64,000 nucleotides of DNA from Porodaedalea pini (lineage: Eukaryota > Basidiomycota > Agaricomycetes > Hymenochaetales > Hymenochaetaceae): positions 1-64,000 of the forward strand of contig NBAY01000009.1 of the NCBI GenBank assembly GCA_002794775.1, in the 5' to 3' direction. A program made the translations under genes and the position numbers. Shown here one piece after another: positions 12,310 through 25,223 of this stretch; within the stretch, counting starts at the first letter, position 1; every line of letters begins with the position of its first letter. Under the pieces are notes generated by a model. That model worked only from the letters and a program-made list of their open reading frames with translations, searched no databases and was not told the origin of the DNA.

Positions 12310-14266
12310 TCAATGGTGCGAATACTCATCCCGAGCGAGAGTAGGGCCACTCGCCCCACTCGCACTACGCTTCCTTCCCCCAATCGACGCGGATGACTTG
12401 ACGCTTGTAGCCGCGACAGTCCCTTCCGGACCTCCCGGAGCACCTTGCGTACTACCAGGAGAGCTTAGCGGATTCGAGCGCCGCGCAATGAGTGCCCGCA
12501 CAGCGCTGAGCCACTTAATCTCCTCTGCCTCACTTGGCGCGCACAAGAGCAACGTACGTTTCGTGGTTACGATCTTGAACGTATACTGTGCGCCACTAAG
12601 GCCGGCATTCCCGGAGTCGGGTTCGTGCCCATGGCTTTCGTCACTAACGATAACTGCAGGAGGTGAGATCGAGGTCGATGTTCCGGAGTGGCTCTTGTCA
12701 TTTGATAAATCATATTCGAGAGCATCGATGACTTGCGAGAGTTCAATCGAACGCCGGCGCTTCGTGTCCTACAAGAAATCAAAGCCAGACAGACCTCAAC
12801 CTCAATGCGAAAAGGGAAACACCGAAGAAATGACGAACCATATGGCTAGCACTGTAAAATAGCATTTCGCCAGTCAATACGAACCACCGCTTTCGCCAGC
12901 CTCGACGCTTCGACCGGCTTTTCATCAGGTAACCCGAGAGAATTGATTTTGATGGATCTTTGCCCGCGGAGCCTCCCGCCTGCGCTTTTGATGGGGAAAC
13001 ATTGATGGAGCCAACGGACTTTGTAATTTCGTTCTGCATTTGATCTTCAGACTCTGAATCAGATGTGACGGGTCCTGCGAAGCCGATGCTGCGAGCCGAG
13101 GGCGGAGACGGCGTTGTTGCGCCACCACCCGTAGTCGCCGACGGAGAGTGTGAAAGAGCGCTCGGTCGATGAGATCCGCTCGCGGAAGGAGGAATAGCGA
13201 TAGGTGTAGCGACGCTATTCTGCGTCGAGGTACCCAAGAGAGCTTCACGAGTCTTATTCACATGTCGCACCCAGTCCTGCATGTCTTGTTCGGACTCAGC
13301 CTGCAGGTAGTATGTGCGGGTGGGAGACACGAGGACAAAACTGTTCGGATGCCGTTTGAGCTCGACGGCAGAGCAGGAATGAACATCGGAAAGTTCAAGA
13401 AGGCGGAGCAATTGATACTCGGCAGAATTCTTGTAGAATGCGAGGTGAGCTGGCCGAAGGACGAACCAGCGCTTCTTCCAAGTCTACACGAGAAATCAGA
13501 TTAGGTGAAGGGTTGATTGTTGCGACCGTTGACGCACCTTCCGTCGTTCTCCTTTCTTGAAAAGGTACCCCGTTTTAATACTACTTTCTCCGTCGTGTCT
13601 CTGCGACTGCACGGTATAACTTGAATTCTGGTCCTGAGTCCAATCTTCGTCACCCTCCTCAATTTCATCGGACTCTTCATCCCCACTTCCACCTCTACGT
13701 TCTGCAATGGAAGAGAGCGGTTTCGATGACGCACTTGCCGAAAGTCCAAGAGACATGCTGTGGCTGTGACTTTGGGCATGGCCGTGCGGGTGGGCAATAG
13801 CTTGGGGATGCGAACCGGTCGAGAAGTGGCTGCCAGCCAGCGGTGAATGGTCAGGCGAGAAAAACGGGTCCGAGTCGCTCTCCGTGCCAGACAGTGTGGT
13901 AGGCGTAAGCACATTGACAGGCTGAATCTGCAGATACACCAAATTCTCATTGTTTAATGACGTCGCGCATAAGGAAACGAAAAAAAACAAACACGTACGG
14001 CATTATACAAAGGGAGACGGGAACAGCCAGGCATAACAAGCGAGACAGAAGTGTGATTTCCGGAAAGAGAGGATCGTCAGTTTCAAGTCGGGCGTGAAGA
14101 ACGGTGGGGAGCAGCGCGATAGCAATGCGTTGATGGCCCGACACGAAGAACGACTACGTACTTTGGCGGGCTTGTTGTGCACTGATAGTTTCCTAGTGAT
14201 CTCCTGCGGCGTCGGAGGCGCAACGGGGCCACTGGTAGCCGACTGGCTCTGCGACGAAGAGACCAT
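12310..14266 (-). CDS. Protein with two pleckstrin homology domains (Opy1/TAPP-like layout)
   Basis: Exons 14266-14162, 13927-13538, 13483-12839 and 12768-12310 give 532 residues; the later introns (54 and 70 bp) are canonical and in frame. The N-terminus (PPTPQEITRKLSVHNKPAK) precedes a low-complexity His/Ser and acidic region. PH domain 1 lies at about residues 152-250 (GYLFKKGERR, then TWKKRWFVLR, closing helix around MQDWVRHV). PH domain 2 lies at about 348-477 (SGYLMKSRSKRRGWRKRWF, closing helix EEIKWLSAVRALI) with an insertion of about 40 residues. Such proteins bind membrane phosphoinositides and act as adaptors. The first intron (234 bp, 13928-14161) is unusually long and hides a protein-like frame, so the segment after residue 35 is uncertain. 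The gene is divergent from ACB1. Confidence 0.88.
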
Positions 14267-14675
14267 TGCTGTATACGGTCTACGGTCTTTTGGGTATTTT
14301 TGAGATGAAGGTTGACGGCGAAGCGGAGGTGGCTACGAGCAGCTGCACGAGGCGCGATCAAGAATGAAGACTCGCTTATGTAACGGGTTGCGTCTCTAGG
14401 CGATACTGACAATAGCGGGCTCGCCGTCTTCGAAAACGATGAAAAAAAAAGTCAATAAAGCTGTCGCCGACGTTCTGTCTTAGGTAGGTGGTCGTACTGA
14501 GGTCAACGTCCGGAGCAATGACTGGACGGGAATCTCAGGTAGGAGAACTCGAAGCGGGGGTGGCTGCGACGAAAAGAGGCAATCTCCGAGCAGATAAGAT
14601 ATTGGACGCATATAGTCATCACGTCGAATTCTCCTTTACTCTCGACATCCACCTCGAATTTTCACCCTTAACGCA
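14267..14675. promoter_or_regulatory. Shared upstream region of the PH and ACB1 genes
   Basis: The two start codons face away from each other across 409 bp, so this stretch must hold both 5' UTRs and both core promoters. I see no clear TATA box or named motif. Confidence 0.5.
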
Positions 14676-15296
14676 ATGAGCTACGAAGCAAAGTTCACCA
14701 AGGCCGTCGCCATTGTACAGGGTCTGCCCAAGGATGGCCCGGTCAAGCCCAACCAGGACGAGCAGCTTTACGTGCGTCCGAGTCGTCCTAACTCCCCTAA
14801 GCCCACCGGATAATCTTCATCCTCGCTCCTCTTTCCAGTTCTACAAATACTATAAACAAGGTCAGTTATAGTGAGATCATGTGCGATCCTAGTTGCCTAG
14901 ACCTGGCGCGGGGACGCGTTTGCACTAGGGTCGTGTCTTCCCGTTTTCACCGCCTGACGCGACCTTTTTCTAGCTACCATCGGCGACGTCGACGTGCCCC
15001 GCCCTTCGGGTCTGCTTGACTTTACCGGAAAGGCCAAATGGTATGTTTTATAGACGTCTGGCAAAGAAAAAATGATGACGCATTATCGACCTAGGGACGC
15101 GTGGTCGGAGGTTAAGGGCACCTCGAAGGAGGACGCGCAGAAGCTGTATGTCGAGAAGCTCTTAGAGGTCCGTGACCGCAATCTACTCCACATCCTTCAG
15201 ATCTATCCTTATTCTCTCCCTGTGCTCTTTCAGATTCTCGAGAAGGCCCCGAAGGAATTCTCAGAGGAGTACATCAAGTCGATCAATGAGGTGTAG
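14676..15296 (+). CDS. ACB1: Acyl-CoA-binding protein
   Basis: Five exons (14676-14771, 14839-14860, 14974-15040, 15095-15167, 15234-15296) encode 106 residues, a little above the usual 86-92. The ligand-binding core is clear: FYKYYKQATIGDV, then RPSGLLDFTGKAKWDAW, including the Tyr, Lys and Trp residues that hold the CoA head group in this family. The C-terminal helix ends with EEYIKSINEV. The protein carries long-chain acyl-CoA esters in the cytosol and buffers them for lipid synthesis and membrane traffic. Exon 2 is only 22 bp. All introns are GT-AG and in phase, and the Met codon is the only in-frame start ahead of the conserved helix. Confidence 0.96.
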
Positions 15297-18175
15297 AGGG
15301 CGTTTGTAAAAACAAATTCAAATGCTTGTGTACTATAAACCCACCAGGGCTCGATTTTACAAAAAATCCAACTTTCGTATCAGACTGATAAATCGTGAGC
15401 TACTTTTTTACAAACGCTGAAAAGAATCAGTCTTTCTTAGCGCGTGGGATCTTTCGTCTCCCCGTCGCTATTCGCATGGCATGCCATCTGCTTGGCATGC
15501 CTTCCTTCCTTGATTGCACAAATTTTAACTCAATTCGCCGGAAGAGACAAGGACGAAAGTTTTTCTATGTCGTCGCACCTTCCAACCCGCCGACCGACAC
15601 CGGATGCATCTGTATGTGAATCCGGAGTGCGTTCACTATGAATCTAGGGTCCTCATCCCCACGTCCCTCGTCGACAAACATTGGATCACGTCAAGCTACA
15701 TCCATCCCATACATCGCTTGAGATGCAAAGTATCAACCAAATAGCTGCCGTCGGTCATAAGACTCACCCGTGGCAGACGATTCTCCCTTCTCGTTGCTAT
15801 ATCCGGCGCTGACGTTTCAAGAACCTGATCATGATCACCCCCAACACGCAGGAATCTGGGTGTCATGTTGCCATAGACATTCAAAGGCCCCGAAATCAGG
15901 CTAGGCACTGAATCCCGGAGGAGAAGCATGGCTCGAGAACTGCACCGACGATCCTATCGAGCGTCAACACAGACTCTGACTATTTCGGAGGACGGCCAAA
16001 GGATGATGCCGCGTAAAATAACTTTTTTTTTCATTCGTTTTCGAGAAGTTCGAGAAACCTAGTACATACATGTGATGGCCAAGACTCCGTGTGTTATTAC
16101 CTTGGGAACGTCATCAGACTCGATGAGCATGGACCAGCAGTCGCAACAGACCGATGCTGCATCCGTCTCCTAGGACCTTATCACATACAAATCTTGCGCG
16201 CTCCCGCCTTCGAATAAGATCGCGAGGCCAAGAAAAGAAAACCTAGGACGACAGAAGCGAGAAAGGGGCTCGAACACTTCATTTCCGCCGAATCGAGTGG
16301 CCTATGAGTCCCAGCCCCCTTTATCCATGATTGCGACGGCAACCATTAAAGATCGCAGTGCGAGATTCCACTGCTCCAATGGAAACTTCCCGATCTGCGG
16401 AAAAAAAGGTGAAACGCAGAACGGAGTAGGAACTCGCATTGACGAAGAGGTGTTTAGTTGCCTTTGCATCTCTAGAAATAGAACAAAAAAGGGGGGAAGG
16501 GGGACGGGGAGTTATGCACCTCGCCGATCAGTAAGAATATTGAATCACAGAATGGAACCCGAACTCACATTAATATTGACGTAGCGAGATTTGTGACTTC
16601 ATGGCACGCTTGTGGATCCTGCTGCGAATCTCATCAGATGTGCATTCCCTCTATTGTAAGTGGATGTTGCGACGTACTTACGCAATAAACCCGGGGACAC
16701 ACGTACGGACGACGATGCTTCCGTGCTACATAGCTGAGCTGAGACGCAAGTGCATAGAAGATCTACTCAAAAAAGACTCCAGCCGGGGCTTGTCCTTTGC
16801 ATCCGTTAATGCAGTGTTGCTAATTCGGAACCCCCTAGATCCTTTCATCATTCTGACGAGAACGGATCGAATACGTCGGCATACGGAAAATATGGCATGA
16901 CTCAAAGCCTAGTGCGACGCGAGTGCATCAGCCCCTATATGTAAGTCTAAGAATATTAATCTCTTTAGCATGGATATCACACGCGCTGCATGGTGTAGTC
17001 TTCTCACATCCAAGCTCGACGCTCAGAATAAGGAACGAGGAAACGCCGAATATCGTCAGAAGGCCACGCTGGCAAAACTCTCGCAGACGTGTATAGCATG
17101 GCCCCGCAGATTTGAGCTCCTAGGCCTCCCACGCAAGTACCAGAAGACCGGCGCGTTCGAGCTACGTCCGAGGAAAGCAGTACTAGTGGCACATGGAACC
17201 CCTAATCATAGTACTAGTAGCCTCGAAGGCCAGGAAGCTTCGACGCCCCGCGAGCCCAGATATCGAGGAAGTACTCGGCGGCAACTAGTCTGAAGGTCGG
17301 ATTTCATTGTGATCGGGTCTGCGTCACGCCCGTCCTCGTCGGTGCGGGAAGCCCCAGGGCGACTCAAAGCCCATATCGACACAAACGGCACAGTGCAGGA
17401 TAGAGAATCGCCTCCGGAGTTCAGTAGTACGCCTCCGAGTCGGATTGAAACATTCTGGAGAACCTCATGTTTAACGAGTGGACTTCTGACTCCCCCAGTT
17501 AACACTTTGCATCTTTCAAATACAACAGTAGCGAGATCTGAAGTTTAGAACAAAAGCGAGAATATCCATGACGTACGCCAGTGATCAACCCCGAGTCCGA
17601 GCTATGATTGGCTAGAGCTTACATAATCGATATGTATTCCTCTCAACATGACAGAAAAAACATGAGTGTATCATTCTATACATATTTCGTACATCGTATC
17701 TTGTGCCGACATAAGAAAGCGAAGAGACAAACCAGAGAACCAGGAGATCCAACTCCCTCCACCTTCTTTCCAATCCAGTTGAGACTGTCTAAACTACTAA
17801 TCGTGTACACAAACAAAACAAACAAAACAAACAAATAGAGGTCCGTGTCATCAAGAAGTCGTAATGGGAGACAAGGAGGGGATAGGAAAGAAGTTTGCAA
17901 TGCAGGTGATAATGCGCGCGTAGAGATGGAAGAAGAATATGAATCCCAAACGCCTCTCCCGGGGACGCAAAAAAACAGAGTAGGGTGGTGCTATACAATC
18001 CGAGAATCCGATGTATCTGATCCCCAAGATAATAAAACGAATGCCAATAAAGATCATTAAAACAAGAGAACAGTCATATCGAGTCCAGGGTTGCATTAAA
18101 CGTCGGATGAACCACTGATAGAATGCCGGTCGGGGTTTGCGACGAAAAGTTCTGGACGTTGCACCAGCCCATACT
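15297..18175. other. Intergenic interval of about 2.9 kb
   Basis: No supported gene. It holds the ACB1 3' end on the left and the 3' end of the Kelch gene on the right. Contents of note are two copies of GTACTAGT (17180-17187, 17211-17218), one CATTAATATT (16568-16577) and a short AACAAAAC-type repeat near 17812-17836. Confidence 0.55.
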
Positions 18176-21100
18176 TCACGTTCGAGTTTTTCCGCTTCGC
18201 CGGGGTTTCGACTCGTTGCTTTGAGCGCTCTCGCGGGACCTGGCCGCCCTCGGACTGACAGGTAACGCGGGGGCCGAAATTTCCAAACTCATCCGTCGCT
18301 CGTAATCTGCAATGCGCGCAGCGACAGTGCCTGGCGATACTGGGCTCTTTCCTTTCGGGACTGCACTCGAAGACACAGGACCTGAGGGAGGTTGCGAGAC
18401 AGGTCTGATTGAACTGCCTATGAGATCCTGTGGCAAGTTCGAAGTCAGCGCTGTTGGCGATTGCACGACGAGTCGCGGCTCATCGCGGTCGTTGTCAATG
18501 AAGGCAGTGCCGTCAGCAATGTCCTGACTCCTGTCGGGTGACGGAGGCGAGGACGCCCTTCCTCCTTCGTTTCCGGTGGATGACCATGTCCCCGATCGCT
18601 CGAGACTTTGTCCAGTACTCTCAACGAAACTCGGGCTATAATCAATCGATGTCCCTGTCGCCTCGCGCTGCGCAACATCTACTCTACCAGCAAATCGTTC
18701 GAGCGCAGCCGAGTCTGCTGTTCGACTAGTCTTCAGCGACGTTGTGCTCTGCTCGTGACCGCTCGTCGAGTATATACGCGCTGAACCAGAGTGCTTCTTC
18801 CCATGTCCCGGCCTGCCTATTTGCGAAGACTCAGGCGATTCGGGCGCACCAGCGGAGCCTCCGCTCGCCTCCTTAATCGCACCAAGCCGTCCAGGCGGCG
18901 GATTCGGATCCCTAAAGTCGAGATCCATTTTCGCTGCAGAAGGCTTCATCTGGTCCTGCATGCTTTCACGAAGGGAAGTACGTCTGAACCGTGTCCACCA
19001 TGAGTCTGAACGTTTCACCGGACTAGATGGAGCTCCTATAGATCCAATGATCGACGTCGTCCGGGGCCGACTGGACGAAGTGATAGACAAAGCTGCTTGA
19101 TGTGAAGAATTAGACGAATTGTGTTCGCCATTACTGCCATCCAGCAGCGATGAAGACGATGGGTCGTTTGAAGTACTCTTGGATGCTGTCGTGACGAGAG
19201 GAGGGAGTTGAGGGACTATGGATGAACGAGAAAGAGTCGATTGCGATGAGCGGGGATTGGCGTCAAGTTGCTCATGTCCGATTCCAGACGAGGGGCCAGA
19301 ACCATCCAGCGAATTCCTCTCCATTGTGTGCACAGACGCATCGAACAGAACCTCGCCTTCATTCTGATCTTGGAACGGATCGGAGTACTTAGAGACGGTC
19401 GAGCTCTCGTTCCGCCCTCCCCGCGGCCGTGCTGCGAGGGCAATATCCTCCTCTGCCGAGAAGCGATCGGGACCATAGGTATTGCTCTTATCGTGCAGGA
19501 GTAAACCTTCACTATCTTCATACGCATCAAATGCGTCCAAGGGAAGTGACACATCCGTCCATTGTCTGCCGTGCCCTCGTGCCGTGCCACCACTGATGAC
19601 GCGCTTGACACCAGCACCTATATTCTTAAGCGAACCCAACGAGCCACTGAACAATCGTCCGATTGAAGGGCGACTGGAATTCCCGCTCCCATATCGTTCG
19701 TGGCCAGAAGCGCCATCATGGACACTGTACCAACTCCTCGAACTTCCACTGCCGAATCGTCGTGCCCGCCGGCCCATTCCGAGCTCAGAGGCATCCTCGT
19801 TCGCCAGCATGTCTATCCGCTTCCGAGGACGTCCAAGGCCAAGCACAGTCCAGCCTTCTTTCTTGTCTGCCACGCGCGTCTTTTCTCCTCGAGCAAGAGC
19901 TCGTCGCGTTCTGAACCAAGGTAGGATGGCTACACCTGCCAGTTCCCAAGGCGCTGAAGCACTTGGACCTGCATGGTCATCGTCATTGTGTATTAAATGG
20001 AATTGCTGTCGCGTCCGCCTGCGTCGAATGAGAAACACAACAAGTAAACCGGCGGCAAGAGCAGCTGCGAGTACACCGAATATACTTGCGACCGCGATGA
20101 CAGCAGCGTTATGTTCGTCACCGTCCCCACCTCCACTATTGCCGCTGCCATCGCCACCTCCGCCATTTGAACCGGTCCCAGAAGGCGAAGACGGATCGCC
20201 AGAGCCAGCAGTCCCTGTCCCATGTGGCCCACCAGTGGGATTCGAACCCGCAGTACCCCCTGAGCCAGAACCGTTTGAGCCTCCTGGTGACGAGCCGCTG
20301 GTACCGCTGGGTACAGGGATTGTCGTGAGCGAAGGACCGGACTGTGGTGAGAACGATGACGTGAACGAGTCCTTGTCATAGTCGAAGATAGAAATCGCGA
20401 CAGATGCACCCGCGTTTGTCCCATAACCTATACCATTCCATGACCAGTGCATCAACAGGTGTTCTTAGATAGAAATATATAGATTAGAATGCTCACCGAA
20501 ACCAAAGAGAACCTGAGACCCGACCTGCACCGCAAAGTGGTCGCGTCTCGCCCCAAGCTCAGTCAATACCGAAACATTCGACCATGTCATCGGACTTGTA
20601 GTTGTATCCAGTATCCATCCGTCACTGTACGAGGTTTGGAATTCCGCGTCAGAGCCACCGTGTATAAGCACCTTATTGCCCTCTAGCCATGTATACGCGA
20701 AGGCGCGACGCCCCGAAGGGACTGAGTCACTCGATACGCTCTCTGACGACCATGACAGGCTCGACTGTGTCGTGTCCATGCTCCATATAGTCGTAAATGG
20801 TATAAGATTCGACTCGCTCTGCGAGTACCCACCGAACACAAGTAGACGGCCGTCGGACAGCACGATTGAGCCATGTCCGTAAATGTCTGGTGGTCCATTA
20901 TCGGTCGGAAGCTGCGTGAAGCTCGGACTACTCGGGTCGAACACATAATGATCTGAGTACCCAAGAGACGACCCGTCGTCCTTCTCCCCGCCAATGAGAT
21001 ATATCTTTCCGCCCACCGAGGCAGTCGTGTGGTGTATGCGCCGACTTGGCTCACCAGCCCATCCTTCCGACTCGCTGATCCATTGAGGACTGTCCGACGA

Positions 21101-21591
21101 GCTAACGTCCAGCAGCTCCGCGGAGTTCGACTGGCTCGGCAGTACAATGGGTGAGTTTGGTCCTCCATCGCCCCCGAAAAGTAAAAGCTGCGATGTATTA
21201 TATGCAGCGAGCGTATGCCACGCCAGCTCTTGCCCCTGTATCGTGGATGTGTTCTGGGATCCAGAGATGTATTGCCAGGGGGGAGACGACGGGTCGAAGC
21301 TTTCCGAGAGGTCGAGAGTGAACAGATCGTTGGTCGTAGGTGCAGACGTGTATGAATACGAGCCGTACTGGTCTGTTTTGCCGCCAGAAATGAATAGCAA
21401 GTTGTTGACAACTGCGACAGCCTGACCCCATCTTGTCGACCTGTCAATGATAGATTCAATCAGGAGCAGCCGCAAGCTCACCTTGGCTGAGACGTGAACT
21501 CTCCCAATACAGCGCGTGCATAAAACAACAGGTATAGATATTGCAGTCCCGTCCGGAAGAAAGGGGTCGTTCGTCGTTGAGAGCCCTTCAT
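18176..21591 (-). CDS. Kelch-repeat single-pass membrane protein with Ser-rich cytoplasmic tail
   Basis: Exons 21591-21482, 21440-20497 and 20427-18176 (introns of 41 and 69 bp) encode 1101 residues. Residues about 15-30 are a hydrophobic signal sequence ending near ARAVLG. Residues about 35-390 hold Kelch/galactose-oxidase-type blades with repeated double-Gly strands (LLFISGGK, LLLFGGDGG, IYLIGGEK, LLVFGGY, VLIHGGSD). A Gly/Ser/Pro linker leads to one membrane span (IFGVLAAALAAGLLVVFLI) followed by RRRRT, which fits a type I topology with extracellular propeller. The remaining roughly 570 residues are Ser/Pro/Arg-rich and probably disordered and phosphorylated. I recognise the layout from other Agaricomycetes but not a specific function; the outside propeller suggests ligand or cell-wall sensing, which is inference. 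Confidence 0.9.
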
Positions 21592-21963
21592 AAGCTTGTT
21601 ACTTCGTCATGTACGAGTCGAACAGCAGAGCTCTATGATCATGAACAGTCGTGAGTGGTAGTAGTTCAAAGTATAGTTGAACGGAGTGTTTATATTTGAA
21701 TGCTGCGCTGCGTGGAGACCATAAATGAGGGTATTACATGTGCCAATGTTCAACTCTTCCTTCTATGGCTCCTTCACCGCCACAGACGCGTCAGACGCGT
21801 TGACTGAGTCTGGACCACCTCGCTTAAGCGCTCAAAAATGATAATACTGTATGCGGTAAATAAAGCTGAAGAAAGCAAGCAAGACGACTTATACAAGACT
21901 ATGATTTCTATCGAACATTAAGAGAGGGAAACAAAGCATAAAGAAAGGTAAGAATGCAAACAA
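21592..21963. other. Gap between two minus-strand genes
   Basis: 372 bp holding the promoter of the Kelch gene and the 3' end of the proline-rich gene. The stretch around 21830-21960 is AT-rich and likely 3' UTR in the minus-strand sense. I see no gene. Confidence 0.5.
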
Positions 21964-24900
21964 TTACACCCGTCGCGTCGATGAAGGCCGCCTCGCTCTC
22001 CTGCTCGGAGGCACTGGTTCTTCCTCAGAATCCTCCATCTCCTCCAGACCATCTACATAACCCGAGCCCATCATAACAGGGTGACCTCCCGCTCCGCCGT
22101 GGGCAAGAAAGCCATATTTACGACTCCGCGTTCCCCGCCCGGCAAACGTGCCGCTCTCTAGCTGTACATCATTGATCAAGACATCCGCCTCGTAAGCTTC
22201 CTCCGCTCGACGTAGCTCTGAGTCAAGCGAGTCTCTCCTTCGGAGTGCCGCTGCTGAAGACGACGTATTCCATGACCCGCGCGCAGACGAACGCGACATC
22301 TTGCTCTTCTGCGATGCTTGTCGCACAGGCAGCCGCGTCGGTGGAACCGCACTCTGCTTCACCAGTTTGAAAGTGCCCGGCGGAGGTCTTATAGGCAAAC
22401 GCAGCGGCGGACTCTCTGGCGCATTTGTCACCTGTCCATGCTCCTCTTCTTCCTCTTCTTCCTCTTGAGCATCTGCAGCCGTATACGACAATGATAAAGG
22501 ATTCTCATCCTCATCCTCACCTTCCTTAGGTTGAGCAGCTTCCTTAATAAGTCTCGATCGCGCAAGCGGTCGAGGTCTGCGTGGCGAGTCAACTAGCCTG
22601 GGCGAAGCGGGTGGCCTTCTCGCAAATGTGTCAGTAGTCTGCGTTATCTCGTGAATCCTCGATACGGAGCGAGATCTGTTATGATGTTGCTCGGGCTGGT
22701 ACCTCCCCATATCAACTTCCTCGACTTCCTCTACAGCGTGCCGACTAGGAGGCGGCGGTGCTTTCTGAGATACCCCTGCTCCTGAGTTAGCACTCTTGCT
22801 TTGCATACCCATAGAGGCCGGAAGAGGCGGTGTAGGCGGTGATTGGCCTTCATAGCTCCCATTCTCTTGTTCGTTATCTGAACACAATGACGGAGTTGTC
22901 ATTTCCGTCTCCGTACGTGTGCCGGATAACAGACGCGAATTTGAGCTAGAGTCCGACGGAGGAGGAGGAGGGTGTGATTGGGCAAAAGCAAGCGCTGAGT
23001 TTGACTGGTTACCAAGAGTTGTAGAGAGGCATAGCTTAGAATTCCTCATGGAGGAATGGCCAGAAGAAGCGCTTGTAGAAGATCCAAGAGCTCGTCGCTT
23101 GGAGGCTGGATAGACAATGGAAGTTAATTCAGCAGGGATACAGACATAAATAAAAAAAGGTACTCACGTAATGACTCTTGAGATTCTTCATAGGATGCTT
23201 CTGGGTACTTCCTCTTGCCACCCACTTCGGTCTCTAAACCTTCTGACTCATTCCTTGCGGTAACGGAGTCGACTCTGCGTCCTTGCTTCGGCGCTGGAAC
23301 AGCAAAGCTCACGCCTGGCCTAGGCAATACCTCAGACCTATTCCCTATGTCTTCGATTTCTCTCGGCCTCAGCATAACCTCTGACCTATTTCCGACGTCT
23401 CCCACCTCCCTCACTCTCACTGCGGGTTGTGAATGCGGAGCAGGCCCTGCAGACGATCCTTCGGGGACGGCACCGACTTTCCGTAGTCTGTGCGTTTTCA
23501 TCTCGGTCAAAAACGCGGCCATCATATCAGCACCGACATTTATTGTCGGCTGCCCTTTTCGCTTAGATGTTCCTCCGTATGCAGCTGGATTAATAGGCTT
23601 CTCTATAGGCGCTGCAGTGTGCCTGAGGGAAGCACGGACATCAGCAAACGACGACGAGGGATGACTTGCTTGCGAACGAGAAGAGGCTGCAGGGGGTGGT
23701 GGAGGTGGTGGAGGTGGTGGAGGTGGAGGAGGTACGAAGTAAGGCTGAGTCGCGACAGGTCTTTTCGCCAGCTGATAAACAATAAATTAGCGGTCAGCAC
23801 TTATAATTATTATGAAAGTAACACGCCTCTTCGCGGAGCTTTTTGAGCTCTTCTTCCAAAGCCCGAATCCTCTCCTTATCCCGCGCTCTTTCCTCATTAT
23901 TCGCATTCGACTGTGTCTCCCTTTCCTTCTCTTGTTGTCTAGCGGTATGAAGCTCTCGTTCCTTCCCTTTCATTCTTGTCGTGACAGACATATTCACTTG
24001 AGAGGTACGGTTGCGATCTTCGCCTGAGCTGCTTTCTTCGTCTGAATCGTCCACGTTAATAATCTCAGGAGAAGCAGGTGCTTTCCCTTTCCCCTTGTTA
24101 GGCGACGACCATACTGCGCTCATAGGGGACCGAGGGAGCAAAAGGGAGATGTCTGGATTCTCCTCTTCAGACCGACGGCGGATAGCTTCCTGCACGAAGC
24201 TATTGCTGGCATGCAGGCGTGGTCTTGTCGGTGGGGATGGAGTCCCTTCTTCGTCCTCTGAAGACGATCCAACATCGCATGGACTTCGTGCACGTCGATC
24301 GGAGCTTGAAGGTATGCTGTGACCTGAAGATGGGCCAGCCTCCATCTCTTGGTTACGATACGATCTACGTGGCGTTTCCGACTGCTTATGAGAAGGTGAA
24401 CTGGAGACGTCGGACGCGAATCTAACAACACGGGTTCTCTCCCACTGTGGCTCGGGAGTAGGTTCGAGTGATGACGTGCGATCAAACAAGGCGCCTGGCA
24501 TTGTGAAAGCAGAATGTTTGCGGCGCAGGCGTCCAGGAGATGGTACAGGTGAAGGTGTACGGAATCGGTCTGAGCCATTTAGCTCTTCTAATAAAACGAG
24601 AACACCATTGTCAGCGCGACAAACAAAACACATAAACGCGGGCATGAAGCACATAGCATTGAAGGTATGGGAAGCCGGTGAATCTAGTTTAAAACATTAC
24701 TCGCCTTCATCCTCATCTGGAGGTGCTGGCTGTCTACGAGCGGGGCGCGGTGTTAAGGGACTTGAAGCAACGCGTTTCGGCCTCCCGTGGCTCTCATCTC
24801 CACTATCGCTGGTGTAAATGCCGCGTCGTCGTCGCGATTGCGAGCGCGCGCGGGGTGTTCTGAGTTCATCCGTCCTCGCTTCTCGCGACGGTTTACAAAC

Positions 24901-25223
24901 CACACGACGCATGTGCTTTCTGACAACTTTCTCCCTTCGCCCTCCCGAGTCTTGTGACTGGTGATGGCTTCGTGATGATGATGCTTGAGGTTGCTCATCG
25001 TCCTCATCCTCGTATTCCTCCTCTTCTTCGTCTTCGTCCTGCAACGCGTCGCGTCAAACTATGTATGTTCGGCATGAAACTCGAGCAGACGAACCTCCCG
25101 GGATGGCCTTCCTGTTGCATTGCTTACGAAGGAGTCCAGCTCGCGTGATACGAAGCTGAAGACGCTCGATAATAGACTTGCGGACTTGTCCTGGTCGGTA
25201 TGTCGGACGCGTTGCGGTGGCAT
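21964..25223 (-). CDS. Proline-rich, coiled-coil, largely disordered protein
   Basis: Exons 25223-25095, 25038-24705, 24587-23827, 23771-23168 and 23105-21964 give 989 residues. In order: a short N-terminal segment; an acidic run; Arg-rich basic blocks; Ser-rich segments including FRTPSPVPSPGRLRR; a charged coiled coil at about residues 370-408 (KERIRALEEELKKLREE); a polyproline run of about 13-14 Pro; a short conserved-looking segment around FLTEMKTHRLRKVG; then a Ser/Pro/acidic tail. Polyproline next to such a segment recalls actin or SH3 adaptor proteins, but I do not recognise the family. Two introns are GC-AG: 24588-24704 (donor AG|GCGAGT) and 23772-23826 (donor AG|GCGTGT). Only these donors keep the frame. 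The gene is divergent from the Nudix gene. Confidence 0.82.

Noticed and set aside
20225..20262. tRNA T-arm-like sequence (GGTTCGAATCCC on the minus strand)
   Set aside because: It lies in the Gly/Ser-rich coding linker of the Kelch protein, is fully explained by codons, and has no D-arm or acceptor stem.
19482..20381. 299-codon plus-strand frame
   Set aside because: Antisense shadow of the Kelch protein's Gly/Ser-rich and tail region; composition is Pro/Arg-rich as expected for the complement.
24588..24700. GT-AG intron with the GTAATG donor at 24700
   Set aside because: It shifts the frame by one and truncates the protein; the GC donor four bases upstream keeps the frame.
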